From Luteolibacter pohnpeiensis (GTDB lineage: Bacteria; Verrucomicrobiota; Verrucomicrobiia; Verrucomicrobiales; Akkermansiaceae): 64,000 nt of DNA. Numbering within the stretch: the stretch's first letter is position 1; the number at the start of each line of letters is the position of its first letter. Below, in pieces: positions 13,936 through 23,508 of the stretch. The notes below the pieces were generated by a model. It saw nothing but the letters and a program-made list of their open reading frames with translations, was not told the DNA's origin and ran no database searches. The stretch lies in NCBI RefSeq assembly GCF_016595435.1, contig NZ_JAENIJ010000007.1, forward strand, positions 1-64,000. Reading direction: 5' to 3'. The position numbers and the translations under genes were made by a program.

Positions 13936-14748
13936 ATGCGATTCCTTTGTCTTTTTCTCGCACTCATCGCCACTGTGTCTGCGGCGGTGCCATCCCAACG
14001 GATCGGCCAACCACTGACGCTGCAGGATATTTACATTCCTGGAGGTGAGGCGAAACCGGCACCGCGTCGCGATCGCGAACCGCCATTGGTGGTTCGCCTG
14101 CTGGAATTGAAACCCGCCAAAGATGGATTCCGCTACGATTTCGAAATTCAGGGCCTTGAGGCAGGCACCTACAACTTGGCCGATTTCCTGGTACCGGTAA
14201 ATTCAGCAGAACCACCGACATTTCCAGAAATTCCACTGGAGATCACCAGCCAACTTCCTCCCGGCATCGAACTTCCCAAGGTCAAACCTAGTGAGCAAAT
14301 GCCGACACTCGGTGGCTACCGGACGACCATGATCACGCTTTGCTGCGTCTGGTTCATCGGGTTGATCGCCATCATTCTCTGGAAGAAGAAAAAGCCCGCG
14401 GCATCGAACGAATCCGAAGCACCAGCCAGCCTGGCGGATCGTCTCAAGCCATTGCTCGATGCTGCATCCAACGGAAAAATCGACGATGCTGGCCGTGCCA
14501 AGTTGGAACGTCTGATCCTTGGTCACTGGCGCGAGCGCTTGCCCGAAATTGCAGATGCCCCGACCTCGGAAGCAATGGTCAAGCTGCGTCAACATCCGGA
14601 AGCCTCGCCGTTGATTCTCGCTCTGGAACGCTGGCTGCATGCACGCAACCCGGAAACCTCCGAGGCTGAAATCCAGAAACTACTTGCGCCTTATCAACCC
14701 ACGGCGGCTGCTGCGGTTGCCGAGCCCAGCGTGAAAACCGAAGCCTGA
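13936..14748 (+). CDS. Membrane-anchored periplasmic protein of the Bat-like operon
   Basis: 270 residues from ATG 13936. Signal peptide at 1-17 (FLCLFLALIATVSA), a beta-rich periplasmic domain of about 110 residues, one transmembrane helix at 132-149 (MITLCCVWFIGLIAIILW) followed by KKKK, and a cytoplasmic helical tail. The layout matches the DUF4381/BatD-tail type proteins found at this position in MoxR-DUF58-VWA operons. Specific function unknown. Confidence 0.75.
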   Translation: MRFLCLFLALIATVSAAVPSQRIGQPLTLQDIYIPGGEAKPAPRRDREPPLVVRLLELKPAKDGFRYDFEIQGLEAGTYNLADFLVPVNSAEPPTFPEIPLEITSQLPPGIELPKVKPSEQMPTLGGYRTTMITLCCVWFIGLIAIILWKKKKPAASNESEAPASLADRLKPLLDAASNGKIDDAGRAKLERLILGHWRERLPEIADAPTSEAMVKLRQHPEASPLILALERWLHARNPETSEAEIQKLLAPYQPTAAAAVAEPSVKTEA

Positions 14749-14765
14749 AATCTGACTCGATCCCT

Positions 14766-15680
14766 TTGAACTTCGCCCATCCATCATTCCTGGTCCTGCT
14801 GGTCATTCCCATCGCACTGGCGATTTACCTGCGCAAGCGCGGTGGAAGGCGCATCCCCCTGCCCTTCGATCATCAGCCCTTGCCCCGCCGTCGGTTGCTA
14901 GGCTTTTGCCTGCGCTGTGCAGACCTGCTGCCGATTCTCCTGCTCGTCGTCGGCATTTGCATCATCGCAGGTCCGCGCCGCTACGAGCAACCGCGCGATG
15001 AACGGGAAATGACAAACATCCAGTTCTGTCTGGATGTTTCGGGATCGATGATGGCCAATTACGGCTCAGCCACGCGTTATGACGCGGCGATGGATTCGGT
15101 CAATCAGTTCATATCCTATCGTAAGGGTGATGCGTTTGGCCTGACGATTTTCGGCAGCGCGGTTCTCAACTGGATTCCGCTTACCTCGGATGTCTCGGCA
15201 TTCAAATGTGCGCCTCCATTTTTGCGGCCGGAGAAGCTACCGCCCTGGTTCGGCGGAACGATGATCGGCATGGCGCTGAAATCGGCGGAAAAAGTTCTGA
15301 TTTCCCGGGAAAAAGGAGACCGGATGATTGTCCTGATCACCGACGGAGCGAGCTTTGACCTGAGCAATGGCCAGGACGTGGCGATCGCCGAAAGCCTGAA
15401 AGCCAATGACATCTCGGTCTACGTCATCCATATCGCCGAAGGGTCACCATCAGACGAAGTTGCGGTCATCGCGAACATCACCGGCGGTGAGGTTTTCGGT
15501 GCCAACGATCCCAAGGCACTCGGCGCGGTTTTTGCCAAGATCGATGAAATGAACAAGGCACCGCTCAAGCGCGTGAAACCGGATCCTGTCGATTATTACC
15601 AACCCTTCTCGCTCGCCGGTCTTTCGATTGGCGCGCTTTATCTGCTCACCCTTTTCGGCTTGCGCCACACGCCATGGTAA
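14766..15680 (+). CDS. batA: BatA-like VWA-domain membrane protein
   Basis: 304 residues from TTG 14766 (no better start in frame). Two N-terminal membrane helices (about 6-21 and 53-69) with an arginine-rich loop between them, then a periplasmic or cytosol-facing VWA domain with MIDAS DVSGSM (90-95) and LITDGAS (about 194-200), and a last hydrophobic helix near 280-297 (FSLAGLSIGALYLLTLFGL). This is the BatA layout (Bacteroides aerotolerance operon). Its 3' end overlaps the next gene by seven bases. Confidence 0.85.
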   Translation: MNFAHPSFLVLLVIPIALAIYLRKRGGRRIPLPFDHQPLPRRRLLGFCLRCADLLPILLLVVGICIIAGPRRYEQPRDEREMTNIQFCLDVSGSMMANYGSATRYDAAMDSVNQFISYRKGDAFGLTIFGSAVLNWIPLTSDVSAFKCAPPFLRPEKLPPWFGGTMIGMALKSAEKVLISREKGDRMIVLITDGASFDLSNGQDVAIAESLKANDISVYVIHIAEGSPSDEVAVIANITGGEVFGANDPKALGAVFAKIDEMNKAPLKRVKPDPVDYYQPFSLAGLSIGALYLLTLFGLRHTPW

Positions 15681-16690
15681 AACTTCCCATTCTGCTCGCG
15701 CTGGCGGCACTGATCCTGGCGACTGGCGCCGAGTGGTTGCACACGGGGCGCATCCGCCGGGTGGGTCCGCTGGCATTCGGCCCCGGAAAAAAGCCGGGAC
15801 TGCCGGGAAAACTCGCACCGTTTTTGCGAGTCGCCGCCTTGACCGCAATGGTTTGGGGATTGGCCATGTTGCTGGTGCTGCCACCTGTTGCCCATCGTGG
15901 TGTGCCCAAGGAAATCGATCCGGCGCATCGCGAACACCTGCTGATCCTGCTCGATGTTTCTCCCAGCATGCGCATTCAGGATTCCGGAAAATCCGGCAAG
16001 GAAAGCCGGACGCATCGCGCGCGCGAAGTGATGGATTCAGTCTTTGCACGCATCGCCAGCGATCGTCTTTTTACCACGGTGATCGCAGTTTATAACGGAG
16101 CAAAGCCGGTTGTTGAACAAACTCGGGACATGGAGGTTTTACATAACTTGATGAACGATCTCCCGATGCACTACGCGTTCCCATCCGGACAGACCAAGCT
16201 ATTGGACGGACTGGAGGAAGCGGCGCGCATCGCCAAACCGTGGCCACGGGGTTCTACGACATTGATGGTGGTGAGCGATGGCGACAGCGTGCCTCCCACC
16301 GGCATGCCAACCATGCCGCCATCCATCCGTGGAGTGCTCGTCATTGGCGTCGGCGATCCCGGGACGGGAACTTTCATCAACGGTCACAATTCGCGTCAGG
16401 ACAGCTCCACCCTGCGCCAGATCGCGACACGGATCGGCGGGGTTTACCACGATGCCAATTTGAAATTTGTGCCGACCGATACGCTCAGCAAGTTGGGTTC
16501 ACTGGCAAGCGATGACTCGAACCGTCCCGCATCATATAGAGAACTGGCGATCACCGCCACAGTCCTCGGAACCTTGGTACTTTCACTGCTGCCCATTTTG
16601 CTTCACTTTGCCGGTTCCGCCTGGAATCCAGGGCCGAAAACTCGCGACTTCCATTTTCCTGCTGCATCCCGTAATTTCATGACTGACTGA
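15674..16690 (+). CDS. batB: BatB-like VWA-domain membrane protein
   Basis: 338 residues; ATG 15674 overlaps the end of the preceding gene, implying coupled translation. N-terminal helix 3-20, a second at about 51-72, VWA domain with MIDAS DVSPSM (94-99) and VVSDGDS (about 199-205), and a C-terminal hydrophobic segment near 292-316. Paired VWA proteins with complementary MIDAS sites are typical of Bat operons and of MoxR targets. Confidence 0.85.
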   Translation: MVKLPILLALAALILATGAEWLHTGRIRRVGPLAFGPGKKPGLPGKLAPFLRVAALTAMVWGLAMLLVLPPVAHRGVPKEIDPAHREHLLILLDVSPSMRIQDSGKSGKESRTHRAREVMDSVFARIASDRLFTTVIAVYNGAKPVVEQTRDMEVLHNLMNDLPMHYAFPSGQTKLLDGLEEAARIAKPWPRGSTTLMVVSDGDSVPPTGMPTMPPSIRGVLVIGVGDPGTGTFINGHNSRQDSSTLRQIATRIGGVYHDANLKFVPTDTLSKLGSLASDDSNRPASYRELAITATVLGTLVLSLLPILLHFAGSAWNPGPKTRDFHFPAASRNFMTD

Positions 16691-16697
16691 AACGCTT

Positions 16698-17402
16698 ATG
16701 AAAATCCTATTCCTTACCCTCTGGTGCCTTGTCCCGCTGGGACTCGTCGCATTCCACTACGGCCCGGGTCAAACCGGTGTCGCACTTGATCAAACCGCCA
16801 CTCACCTCGCGGACGCACAACGTTATGCCAATGAGGCCGCTTGGCCTGCTGCGGTTGACGCCTACGAACTCTCGCTCGCCTCGCTGCCGAAAGAACGCGT
16901 GGCCGAGTCACGTGAAATCCGGCTCGAACTGGCGAAAGCCAAGATGCAATCCTCCGGCCTGCCTGAAGCACGGACCGAACTTGAGGCTCTGTCGAACGAA
17001 TTGGAAGCCGATCCCAAGGCCGATCCAAAAGTTCGCGACGGCACCATGGCCGCGCTGGCGTCTTCACGCTTCTACATGACCTACCTCATGAAACTCGAAG
17101 GTCTGCCAGACACGGAGTGGGAGCCGGAAATCGAAGCAGCCCGCCAAGAGCGCAAGCTTCTCGTTGAGCGCGCTCAGGCAGCAGGCGACACCAAAGCCGC
17201 TGCCGTTCATGCGGACGATCTGGAATCCGCCATTCGTCTCGAAAGAGCGGACCCGGCTGAGCTTTACGGGCTTCCAATTCCGAAGCCATGCAATTGCAAA
17301 TCAGGCAAATGCAACAAACCCAGCCCCAAGATGGGCAAGAAAAAGAGCGAAGACTCCCGCGGAGCCAGCGCCGGACCCCCAATCGATGGCGAAGGTTCCT
17401 GA
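16698..17402 (+). CDS. Secreted or anchored helical (TPR-like) protein with Cys cluster
   Basis: 234 residues from ATG 16698. N-terminal hydrophobic segment 3-19 (ILFLTLWCLVPLGLVAF). Residues about 35-170 form helical hairpins resembling TPR units (AAWPAAVDAYELSLASLP is the clearest), as in BatC/BatE. Near the C-terminus a cysteine group PCNCKSGKCNK (about 195-205) could bind metal or form disulfides, followed by a Lys/Ser-rich disordered tail. Position in the operon supports a role with the VWA proteins. Confidence 0.65.
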   Translation: MKILFLTLWCLVPLGLVAFHYGPGQTGVALDQTATHLADAQRYANEAAWPAAVDAYELSLASLPKERVAESREIRLELAKAKMQSSGLPEARTELEALSNELEADPKADPKVRDGTMAALASSRFYMTYLMKLEGLPDTEWEPEIEAARQERKLLVERAQAAGDTKAAAVHADDLESAIRLERADPAELYGLPIPKPCNCKSGKCNKPSPKMGKKKSEDSRGASAGPPIDGEGS

Positions 17403-17443
17403 GTTCTTCGCATTGATCTGATTCAAGCATTTTCCCCTATCCC

Positions 17444-20400
17444 ATGAACTATCGCATTCCTGCCGCTTCGTTGCTCCTCTGCGCCAACCTGGCAAACGCC
17501 CAAACTACCCCACAAGCGACCACACGGATGAGAGTGGTCGCCGCCGTCGGGCAGATCGCGGGTGCCGCTGGCCAGCCAGCCGAAGCCTCCGTAGAGCAAG
17601 CACAAGCGGCAGGAGCAGCCTCCCAGGAAGCGCCGATTGATTTCGAGAAACTCCGGACCCTGCTGAACCAAAGTCGCGGGCAAAAAAAGGTGACGCCGGA
17701 GCAGCAGAAAATGGGGATTTTGAGTCAGATGCAAATCGACCGCAGCCCTTCGGGAATTCTCGCGGCGAAGATGTTGGAAGCCCGGTTACCGGAAGACTCA
17801 CAAGCCACCCCAAATCCTGCCCCCCCTGCGGTTCCAGAAGCTCCAGTAAACCCGGCCGCGCCTGAGAATCCAGCAGCACCGGAAAATCAATCGACGGCAG
17901 ACAACGCCACTTCCGATAACCCGGCAACAACCAGTCCTGCGAATCCTGCACCTGCACCTGCGTCTGCGGACCAGAATCAGGAAATGGAGGAATTCAGCAA
18001 GAAGGTCGAAGTTTTCCGTCGCGACATCATTTTGAGTCGTTGGGATCAAGTGGCGGCTTTCATGGCGGAGTTGCCGGAATCCCTACAGCCTCAGGTTTAT
18101 CAGTTGGTGGTTGCCAAAACTGCAGCTCCCACGCCTGTCAATCCGCCGCCTGAGATCGCTGCACAAGGTGCCAAACCTTATGCGGATCCATCATTTTTGC
18201 CACCTCTCGATTGGTTGGGCCTCGCTTCCGCTTCGCCGAAGCCACCGGAACCGGACACCCTCAAGATTCTTTCAAGTCTGCTGCCGGCCGATCCCAAACC
18301 GACGAAGGAATTTTTCAGCAAGCTCGACGCCGGCATCCGCCACTTCGGGGGAAAATCGCAGGACGATCGTTCCAGAGCCGCGCTGGTGTTGATCGAATCC
18401 GGCCTGGTCCAAGAAGCGACCGCATTTTTACCGGATTTAGCCGAGGCGCGCAAAAGCTCCGACTACAAAGCGCTAAACCTGATTGCCCGGCATCGCGCGA
18501 CCCTTGCGCAAACCGATCCCAAGGCAGCGGGAAAAGACGCGCTGCCACTGGCTTGGGAAATTTCAACTTCCTTCCTGACCGATTCCAAAGCCCCTGCCGA
18601 CGCCCGCTCCGAAGCCTTGTTCCGAGCGCTCTCACTGATCCCTGAACTCGACGATAGCAGAGGCCAGCAATGGCTTGAGAAAACTTTTGCGAATCCAAAG
18701 GCAGAGGGCCTCGAATTGTTAGGAACTCTCGGCACCCTGACTTCGCTGAGTCGGGAAAACCCGGACGCATCGGTTCGGCTGGAGCAACTCCGCACGCAAC
18801 ATGCCGCCGTGAAATCGCTCCTTTCCACCAAGAGCGCGGACCCGGAGAAATGGGCGGAAATTCTCACGCTCTTCGCCCGGCAATGGCGATATGAAGCCGA
18901 AGTCACCCGGGTCAAAGATCAGAACGATTCACGCCGCCGAATCCCCCAGTATGACCCGTTCGGGAATGTTTTCTACACCCAGCAACAAGCGGTTTATAAC
19001 GGCCAGGGCACTCGCCCGATCGCGACTGGCGACATGATCGATTGCCAGCCGGATGCCGCATGGTTGTCCCATGTGGAAGCAACCACCCGCAATGAGTGCC
19101 TCGCGGATGAAGCCAGATTGTTCCTGAAAGTGAAGGAGGAGGAAGCCGCGTTGCCGTTGATCCGTCAAATCGCCGCAAACAACCAAGAAGAAGGAATTTC
19201 TCTCGTTCGCGAATTGATTTCCGTTTGGTCGGACAATCACAACCCGAACAAGGAGCAGTCTTATCGCCAGCAATACATGTATTACTATGGCTATAATAGT
19301 CAGGCTGGCGCCATCCCCCTCACCCGGTCGCAGCAGGAGCGGAATCTGGTTGCGCTTGCGAGCTTGGTGAAAGGCATCCGCGCCTTGAACCTCGGCGAAT
19401 CTTTCCACGAAGAGCTGACAGATGCCTTCATCAATTGCCACAGCCAGGCGGAAGTCTGGCGGGTGGAATCCATCGAAACGGTTTTCGGCTCAACCGATGT
19501 ATTGGACTCCACGACCTTGGCGGCACTTGTCAGTCGCATGCGGGTGAATTTGGCCGGGCTGTGGCCAAATCCAAAAGTGCAGCAGGCTTACAAAACCAAC
19601 CGCAAGGACAAGGAACTGCAGGAACAGGTTCTCAATGGCTACGCTGCAGCAGCCAGTGTGCTGCAAAATGCGATCGCAAAGAAACCGGCCGATCTTTGGA
19701 AGCTGAATTACCAGCTCGCCGCGCTCAAATTCGAAGAGAGCAACTATGCCAGCACCCTCGCTCGGGATAATTCACACAGTGCGGTAAAGCGTGCCGCACT
19801 GGATGCGATTGCGAAAGCAGCCGCGGATTATGTCGCAACTCTTCCATTGGCGGATGAAAGCAAAGAAACCAACGAGGTTTTCGAAACCTGGATCTACGCC
19901 GCATTGGGTTCGCCGATTCTTGAAGCGCTGAAAAACGATCAAATGCCATCGCTGGACGAGTTCCCGAAAATCAAGGCGATGATCGACAAAATCCCCGGCG
20001 AAGCCAAGGAGCGGCATCTGAAGAAACTCGCGACAACCCTCAACACCCGCCTCGCCAATGTCTCTCCCGACCTCAAATTGCGCTACCTCGAATCGGTTTC
20101 GCAGATTGTCGGTGATCGCAAGGAAATGTCCGATGCCATGGATGTGCTTGCCTACTACCGGGATCTGGTCACGGAGATCGAATTGAGTGCCAGCATTGAT
20201 GGTCCGGATCAGATTGATCCAACCACCCCATTTGGTCTGAAAATCAACCTGCGCCACACCAAGGAAATCGAGCGGGAAGCCGGTGGCTTTCAACGCTACC
20301 TTCAAAATCAGACGGGGGCTCAGTATGCCTGGAACTACGGTCGCCCCCCGGAAGATTACCGCGACAAGTTCGAAAAAGCGGCACGCGCTGCCCTGGAGGA

Positions 20401-21346
20401 ACATTTCGAAGTGGTGTCGCTCACCTTCCATTCGGAAAAAGTAGAATCCCGCACCGATGCGGAAATTGGATGGCGCCTCACGCCATACGCTTACTTTTTG
20501 CTGAAACCGAAAGGCCCTGAAGTCGATCGCATCCCGCCCTTGAAGATCGATCTCGATTTCATGGATACCTCCGGTTACGTCGTGCTGCCAATCACTTCAG
20601 CGGAAATTCCCGTCGGCAACGGTGGCAAGGCTCAACCCCGCCCATTCCGCGATGTTCGCATCACCGAGACTTTGGATGAGCGCAGCGAAAAAGAAAACGG
20701 CAGCGTGTTCCTGGAAGTCAAAGCGACCGCCCATGGCCTGGTCCCTAGTCTGGAAAACTTGATGCCTACGAAGTTTGATGGATTCGATGTCGTCCGTCTG
20801 GGCGATCAAGGCCTCCGGGTTTCGGAACTTGATGCTGACACGGATGACCTGGCTCCGGTATCGGAGCGGGAGTGGCGGGTGGAATTGAAGCCGACTTCCG
20901 GGCAAATGCCGGTTGCATTTCATTTCCCAAAACCTGACGTGGAAACGCTGACTGATGGTGGTCTGATCTATCAACGCTACGAGGATGTGGATCTCCTGCC
21001 AGTCGCGGCAACGGTGCCGCTTGAAGGAAAAACTCAGCACGTCTCCGCATGGTGGTTTGCCTTGTTGCTGATTCCACTCGGCTGGCTCGGCTGGAAGTTC
21101 ACCCGACCTAAAGCGCCAGCTCCTGTGTCACGTCTGATTCCCCTGCCAACTCAGTTCACGCCAGTCACGGTCCTCGGGTTCCTGCGGCGCCTGCGCGATG
21201 ATCCAACGCTGCGCACGGAGCAACGGGCGGAAATCGAGCGCGAAATTGATCTACTGGAAACCCAGTATTTCGGCCGCTCCGCACCTTCTCCTGATGAGAA
21301 GAAGCTGGAGGAAATCGCAACCCGCTGGCAGCAGGAAGCGGCTTGA
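17444..21346 (+). CDS. Very large secreted, C-terminally anchored protein of the Bat-like operon
   Basis: 1300 residues from ATG 17444. Signal peptide at 1-19 (ASLLLCANLANA). A Pro/Ala/Asn-rich linker with PAAPEN repeats spans about 125-175. Residues ~180-900 are predominantly alpha-helical, like an alpha-solenoid. A beta-rich part follows (~900-1180) with a cysteine-free core. One transmembrane helix sits near 1200-1217 (WWFALLLIPLGWLGWKF) and a cytoplasmic tail of about 80 residues is mostly helical. Its position matches BatD, but it is about twice the usual BatD length and I cannot align it to a known domain. Probably a periplasmic scaffold partner of the VWA proteins. Confidence 0.75.
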   Translation: MNYRIPAASLLLCANLANAQTTPQATTRMRVVAAVGQIAGAAGQPAEASVEQAQAAGAASQEAPIDFEKLRTLLNQSRGQKKVTPEQQKMGILSQMQIDRSPSGILAAKMLEARLPEDSQATPNPAPPAVPEAPVNPAAPENPAAPENQSTADNATSDNPATTSPANPAPAPASADQNQEMEEFSKKVEVFRRDIILSRWDQVAAFMAELPESLQPQVYQLVVAKTAAPTPVNPPPEIAAQGAKPYADPSFLPPLDWLGLASASPKPPEPDTLKILSSLLPADPKPTKEFFSKLDAGIRHFGGKSQDDRSRAALVLIESGLVQEATAFLPDLAEARKSSDYKALNLIARHRATLAQTDPKAAGKDALPLAWEISTSFLTDSKAPADARSEALFRALSLIPELDDSRGQQWLEKTFANPKAEGLELLGTLGTLTSLSRENPDASVRLEQLRTQHAAVKSLLSTKSADPEKWAEILTLFARQWRYEAEVTRVKDQNDSRRRIPQYDPFGNVFYTQQQAVYNGQGTRPIATGDMIDCQPDAAWLSHVEATTRNECLADEARLFLKVKEEEAALPLIRQIAANNQEEGISLVRELISVWSDNHNPNKEQSYRQQYMYYYGYNSQAGAIPLTRSQQERNLVALASLVKGIRALNLGESFHEELTDAFINCHSQAEVWRVESIETVFGSTDVLDSTTLAALVSRMRVNLAGLWPNPKVQQAYKTNRKDKELQEQVLNGYAAAASVLQNAIAKKPADLWKLNYQLAALKFEESNYASTLARDNSHSAVKRAALDAIAKAAADYVATLPLADESKETNEVFETWIYAALGSPILEALKNDQMPSLDEFPKIKAMIDKIPGEAKERHLKKLATTLNTRLANVSPDLKLRYLESVSQIVGDRKEMSDAMDVLAYYRDLVTEIELSASIDGPDQIDPTTPFGLKINLRHTKEIEREAGGFQRYLQNQTGAQYAWNYGRPPEDYRDKFEKAARAALEEHFEVVSLTFHSEKVESRTDAEIGWRLTPYAYFLLKPKGPEVDRIPPLKIDLDFMDTSGYVVLPITSAEIPVGNGGKAQPRPFRDVRITETLDERSEKENGSVFLEVKATAHGLVPSLENLMPTKFDGFDVVRLGDQGLRVSELDADTDDLAPVSEREWRVELKPTSGQMPVAFHFPKPDVETLTDGGLIYQRYEDVDLLPVAATVPLEGKTQHVSAWWFALLLIPLGWLGWKFTRPKAPAPVSRLIPLPTQFTPVTVLGFLRRLRDDPTLRTEQRAEIEREIDLLETQYFGRSAPSPDEKKLEEIATRWQQEAA

Positions 21347-21367
21347 GGTTGAGAAACGCGAATCCGG

Positions 21368-21841
21368 TTACTCGCCCTGCAGATGGCGCAGGGCCTCCCG
21401 GATCGCGGGGATCACCAGCGGCAGGCATTCGCCGATGGCCTTTGGATTGCCGGGCAAATTCACAATGAGCGTTTTGCCCCGCGTTCCAGCGGTCGAGCGG
21501 GAAAGAATCGCCGTCGGAACCAGCGGAAAAGTTTGCACCCGCATGATTTCTCCGAAGCCGGGCAATTCACGCTCGAGCACCGCTTTGGTCGCCTCTGGCG
21601 TCACATCGCGCGGCGACGGGCCGGTCCCGCCGGTGGTCAGAATCAAATCGCAAGCTTCGACATCGGCGAGCTCGCGCAGCAACGACTCAATCCCCGTCTG
21701 CTCATCCGGAATCACATGCCGGACCCATTCCGCCACTTCCACGCCGGAGTCGGCAAAAACCCGCTCAATCTCGGGTCCGCTGAGGTCCTTGTAAACTCCC
21801 GCGCTCGCGCGATCGCTCAGGGTAAGACGGGCGACTTTCAT
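21368..21841 (-). CDS. mog: Molybdopterin adenylyltransferase (MogA/MoaB family)
   Basis: 157 residues. The family signature TTGGTGPSPRDVTPEAT is at about residues 69-85, preceded by VIPDEQTGIESLL, and the end has LPGNPKAIGECL (about 127-138), the conserved GxPxa loop. The enzyme adenylates molybdopterin before metal insertion. It is the last gene of a minus-strand moeA-moaC-mog group; its ATG (21839-21841) overlaps the stop of moaC. Confidence 0.92.
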   Translation of the reverse strand: MKVARLTLSDRASAGVYKDLSGPEIERVFADSGVEVAEWVRHVIPDEQTGIESLLRELADVEACDLILTTGGTGPSPRDVTPEATKAVLERELPGFGEIMRVQTFPLVPTAILSRSTAGTRGKTLIVNLPGNPKAIGECLPLVIPAIREALRHLQGE

Positions 21842-22290
21842 TCCTTGATTTTTTCGGTGACGCGGATCGAACCAATGACCATCGCTTTATCGACTGCCTT
21901 GCACATGTCGTAAATGGTCAGTGCGGCTACTGAAACGGCGGTGAGCGATTCCATCTCCACTCCGGTTTTGGCGGACGTGATGGAAGTCGCGCGGATGGCG
22001 ACCCCGCTTTCTTGGATTTCGAAATCGAGATCGATCTGATCCAGCGGCAGCCCGTGGCAAAGCGGTATCAGATCGTCGGTTTTTTTCGCCGCCTGAATTG
22101 CCGCGATTCGGGCGACGGTGAGCACGTCACCTTTCGGAATTTTTTGATCCCTGAGCGCCTGGATCGTTTCCGTGGAGCATGCAATGAAGCCTTCAGCTTT
22201 GGCGATTCGGCGTTGCACGGGCTTGGCGCTGACATCAACCATGCGCGCGGTGCCATCGGCATCCAGGTGGGAAAATGCGGGAGAGGACAT
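21838..22290 (-). CDS. moaC: Cyclic pyranopterin monophosphate synthase MoaC
   Basis: 150 residues from ATG 22290 (an upstream frame from 22353 is not conserved). Signatures: MVDVSAKPVQRRIAKAEG near the N-terminus, IPLCHGLPLDQIDLDF (about 74-89) with the catalytic His region, TGVEMESLTAVSVAALTIYDM (about 109-129), and the final KAVDKAMVIGSIRVTEK. Converts the MoaA product to cyclic pyranopterin monophosphate. No moaA, moaD or moaE is present in this window. Confidence 0.95.
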   Translation of the reverse strand: MSSPAFSHLDADGTARMVDVSAKPVQRRIAKAEGFIACSTETIQALRDQKIPKGDVLTVARIAAIQAAKKTDDLIPLCHGLPLDQIDLDFEIQESGVAIRATSITSAKTGVEMESLTAVSVAALTIYDMCKAVDKAMVIGSIRVTEKIKE

Positions 22291-22306
22291 GACTGGGAAA
22301 AACTTG

Positions 22307-23488
22307 TCAGGCGATCCCCGGCAAGTCGAGCAACAGGGTTTGCGCGACGCCATTTGCTGGGTTGTGTTGATTCACCCGCACCAAGGCATTGGTTCCGCTC
22401 AGGGAAAAGGTGTCGCCGGAACTCGACCAGTTCTTCGGTGAAACCTGAAGCCGTCCCTCGACGATGGTGACTTCGGCAGGCCAGTAGGTTTCCCGTGGGT
22501 CGGGCTTGAGTGCATCAGCGTCCGTCAGTTCGATGTCGACGAAACCCCGATGGCCAGCGCGACCGCAAAATCGCTCTGCGGCGAATTTCACCACCGAGTG
22601 GAAGCAAACAAAATGGGAAACCGGATTTCCGGGTAAGATGAAGGCCGCCTGCCGTCCCTTGGTGGCAAAGGTCAGGGGCTTGCCAGGGCGCAGATTGACC
22701 CGATCAAAGTGGATGGTGAAACCCAAACGGCGCAGGGTTTCCGCACCGAAGTCGAAATCGCCTGCCCCCGCGCCACCTGAAATCAGCAGCAAGTCGGCGG
22801 GTTCCGAAGCGAGTTCGATCATCCGCTCAAGATCGTCACTGCATCGAGTTGTGTGAAATTCCTCGATCCCTAACTGCTGGAAAAGCGCGGCTAGAAGGCT
22901 CGAATTGGTATCGCGAATCTGTCCTGCAGCTGGAGTTTCCTGCGGGGCTACGATTTCGTTTCCGGTCGCCAAATGCCGAACGATGGGTTGCCGGATCACC
23001 TTGGGAGTTGCCGCACCCACCTGCGCAAGGATCGCGAGCTCGGTAGGTCCAAGGAGCATTCCCGGCGCCAAAAGCTCCTGACCGGGACTGGCTTCACCGC
23101 CTTTCCGACGGATGAAATCCTTTTCCGGGAATTCCGTAATTTTCACCATACTATCCACTTTTTCAGCGCATTCCTGCATGATGACCCGATCACCGTTCGC
23201 AGGGATCAAGGCTCCGGTGAAAATTCGTGCTGCCTGGCCTTTTTCCAGTGGAAGCTGCGGAACCATTCCTGCCTGAATGACCTCAGAAATCTGGAATTCG
23301 CCAGGCGTTTCATCATTTCGAATCACGTAGCCATCCATCATCGACCGATCACCAGCCGGGTAAAAGGCATCGGCTACGATCGGCTCTGCCAGAACTTTTC
23401 CCAAGCACGCATCGAGATGGGTTTCGACCGCTTCCAGGGGTTCAATCAAGCGGCTGACCAATGCGCGGGCTTCATCGACTGAAATCAT
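22307..23488 (-). CDS. moeA: Molybdopterin molybdenumtransferase MoeA
   Basis: 393 residues from ATG 23488. MoeA motifs: SMMDGYVIRND near residue 50 (family AMDGYA), GARIFTGA-like QAARIFTGALIPANGDRVI (about 83-101), LLISGGAGAGDFD (about 206-218; the family has TTGGvSvGdyD), and LPGNPVSHFVCF near 270. Inserts molybdate into adenylated molybdopterin. The C-terminal beta barrel is present. Sixteen bases separate its stop from the moaC start, so the three moco genes form one unit. Confidence 0.93.
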   Translation of the reverse strand: MISVDEARALVSRLIEPLEAVETHLDACLGKVLAEPIVADAFYPAGDRSMMDGYVIRNDETPGEFQISEVIQAGMVPQLPLEKGQAARIFTGALIPANGDRVIMQECAEKVDSMVKITEFPEKDFIRRKGGEASPGQELLAPGMLLGPTELAILAQVGAATPKVIRQPIVRHLATGNEIVAPQETPAAGQIRDTNSSLLAALFQQLGIEEFHTTRCSDDLERMIELASEPADLLLISGGAGAGDFDFGAETLRRLGFTIHFDRVNLRPGKPLTFATKGRQAAFILPGNPVSHFVCFHSVVKFAAERFCGRAGHRGFVDIELTDADALKPDPRETYWPAEVTIVEGRLQVSPKNWSSSGDTFSLSGTNALVRVNQHNPANGVAQTLLLDLPGIA

Positions 23489-23508
23489 ACGCACTCAGTT
23501 TCGCGGCT

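Noticed and set aside
19772-20431. Minus-strand frame of 219 codons inside the large Bat-operon gene
   Set aside because: Antisense shadow without ribosome site or known domain.
12068-21346. MoxR-Bat genes as cargo of the cassette array
   Set aside because: No attC-like sites after 11.25 kb, different base composition and tight operon overlaps typical of chromosomal genes.
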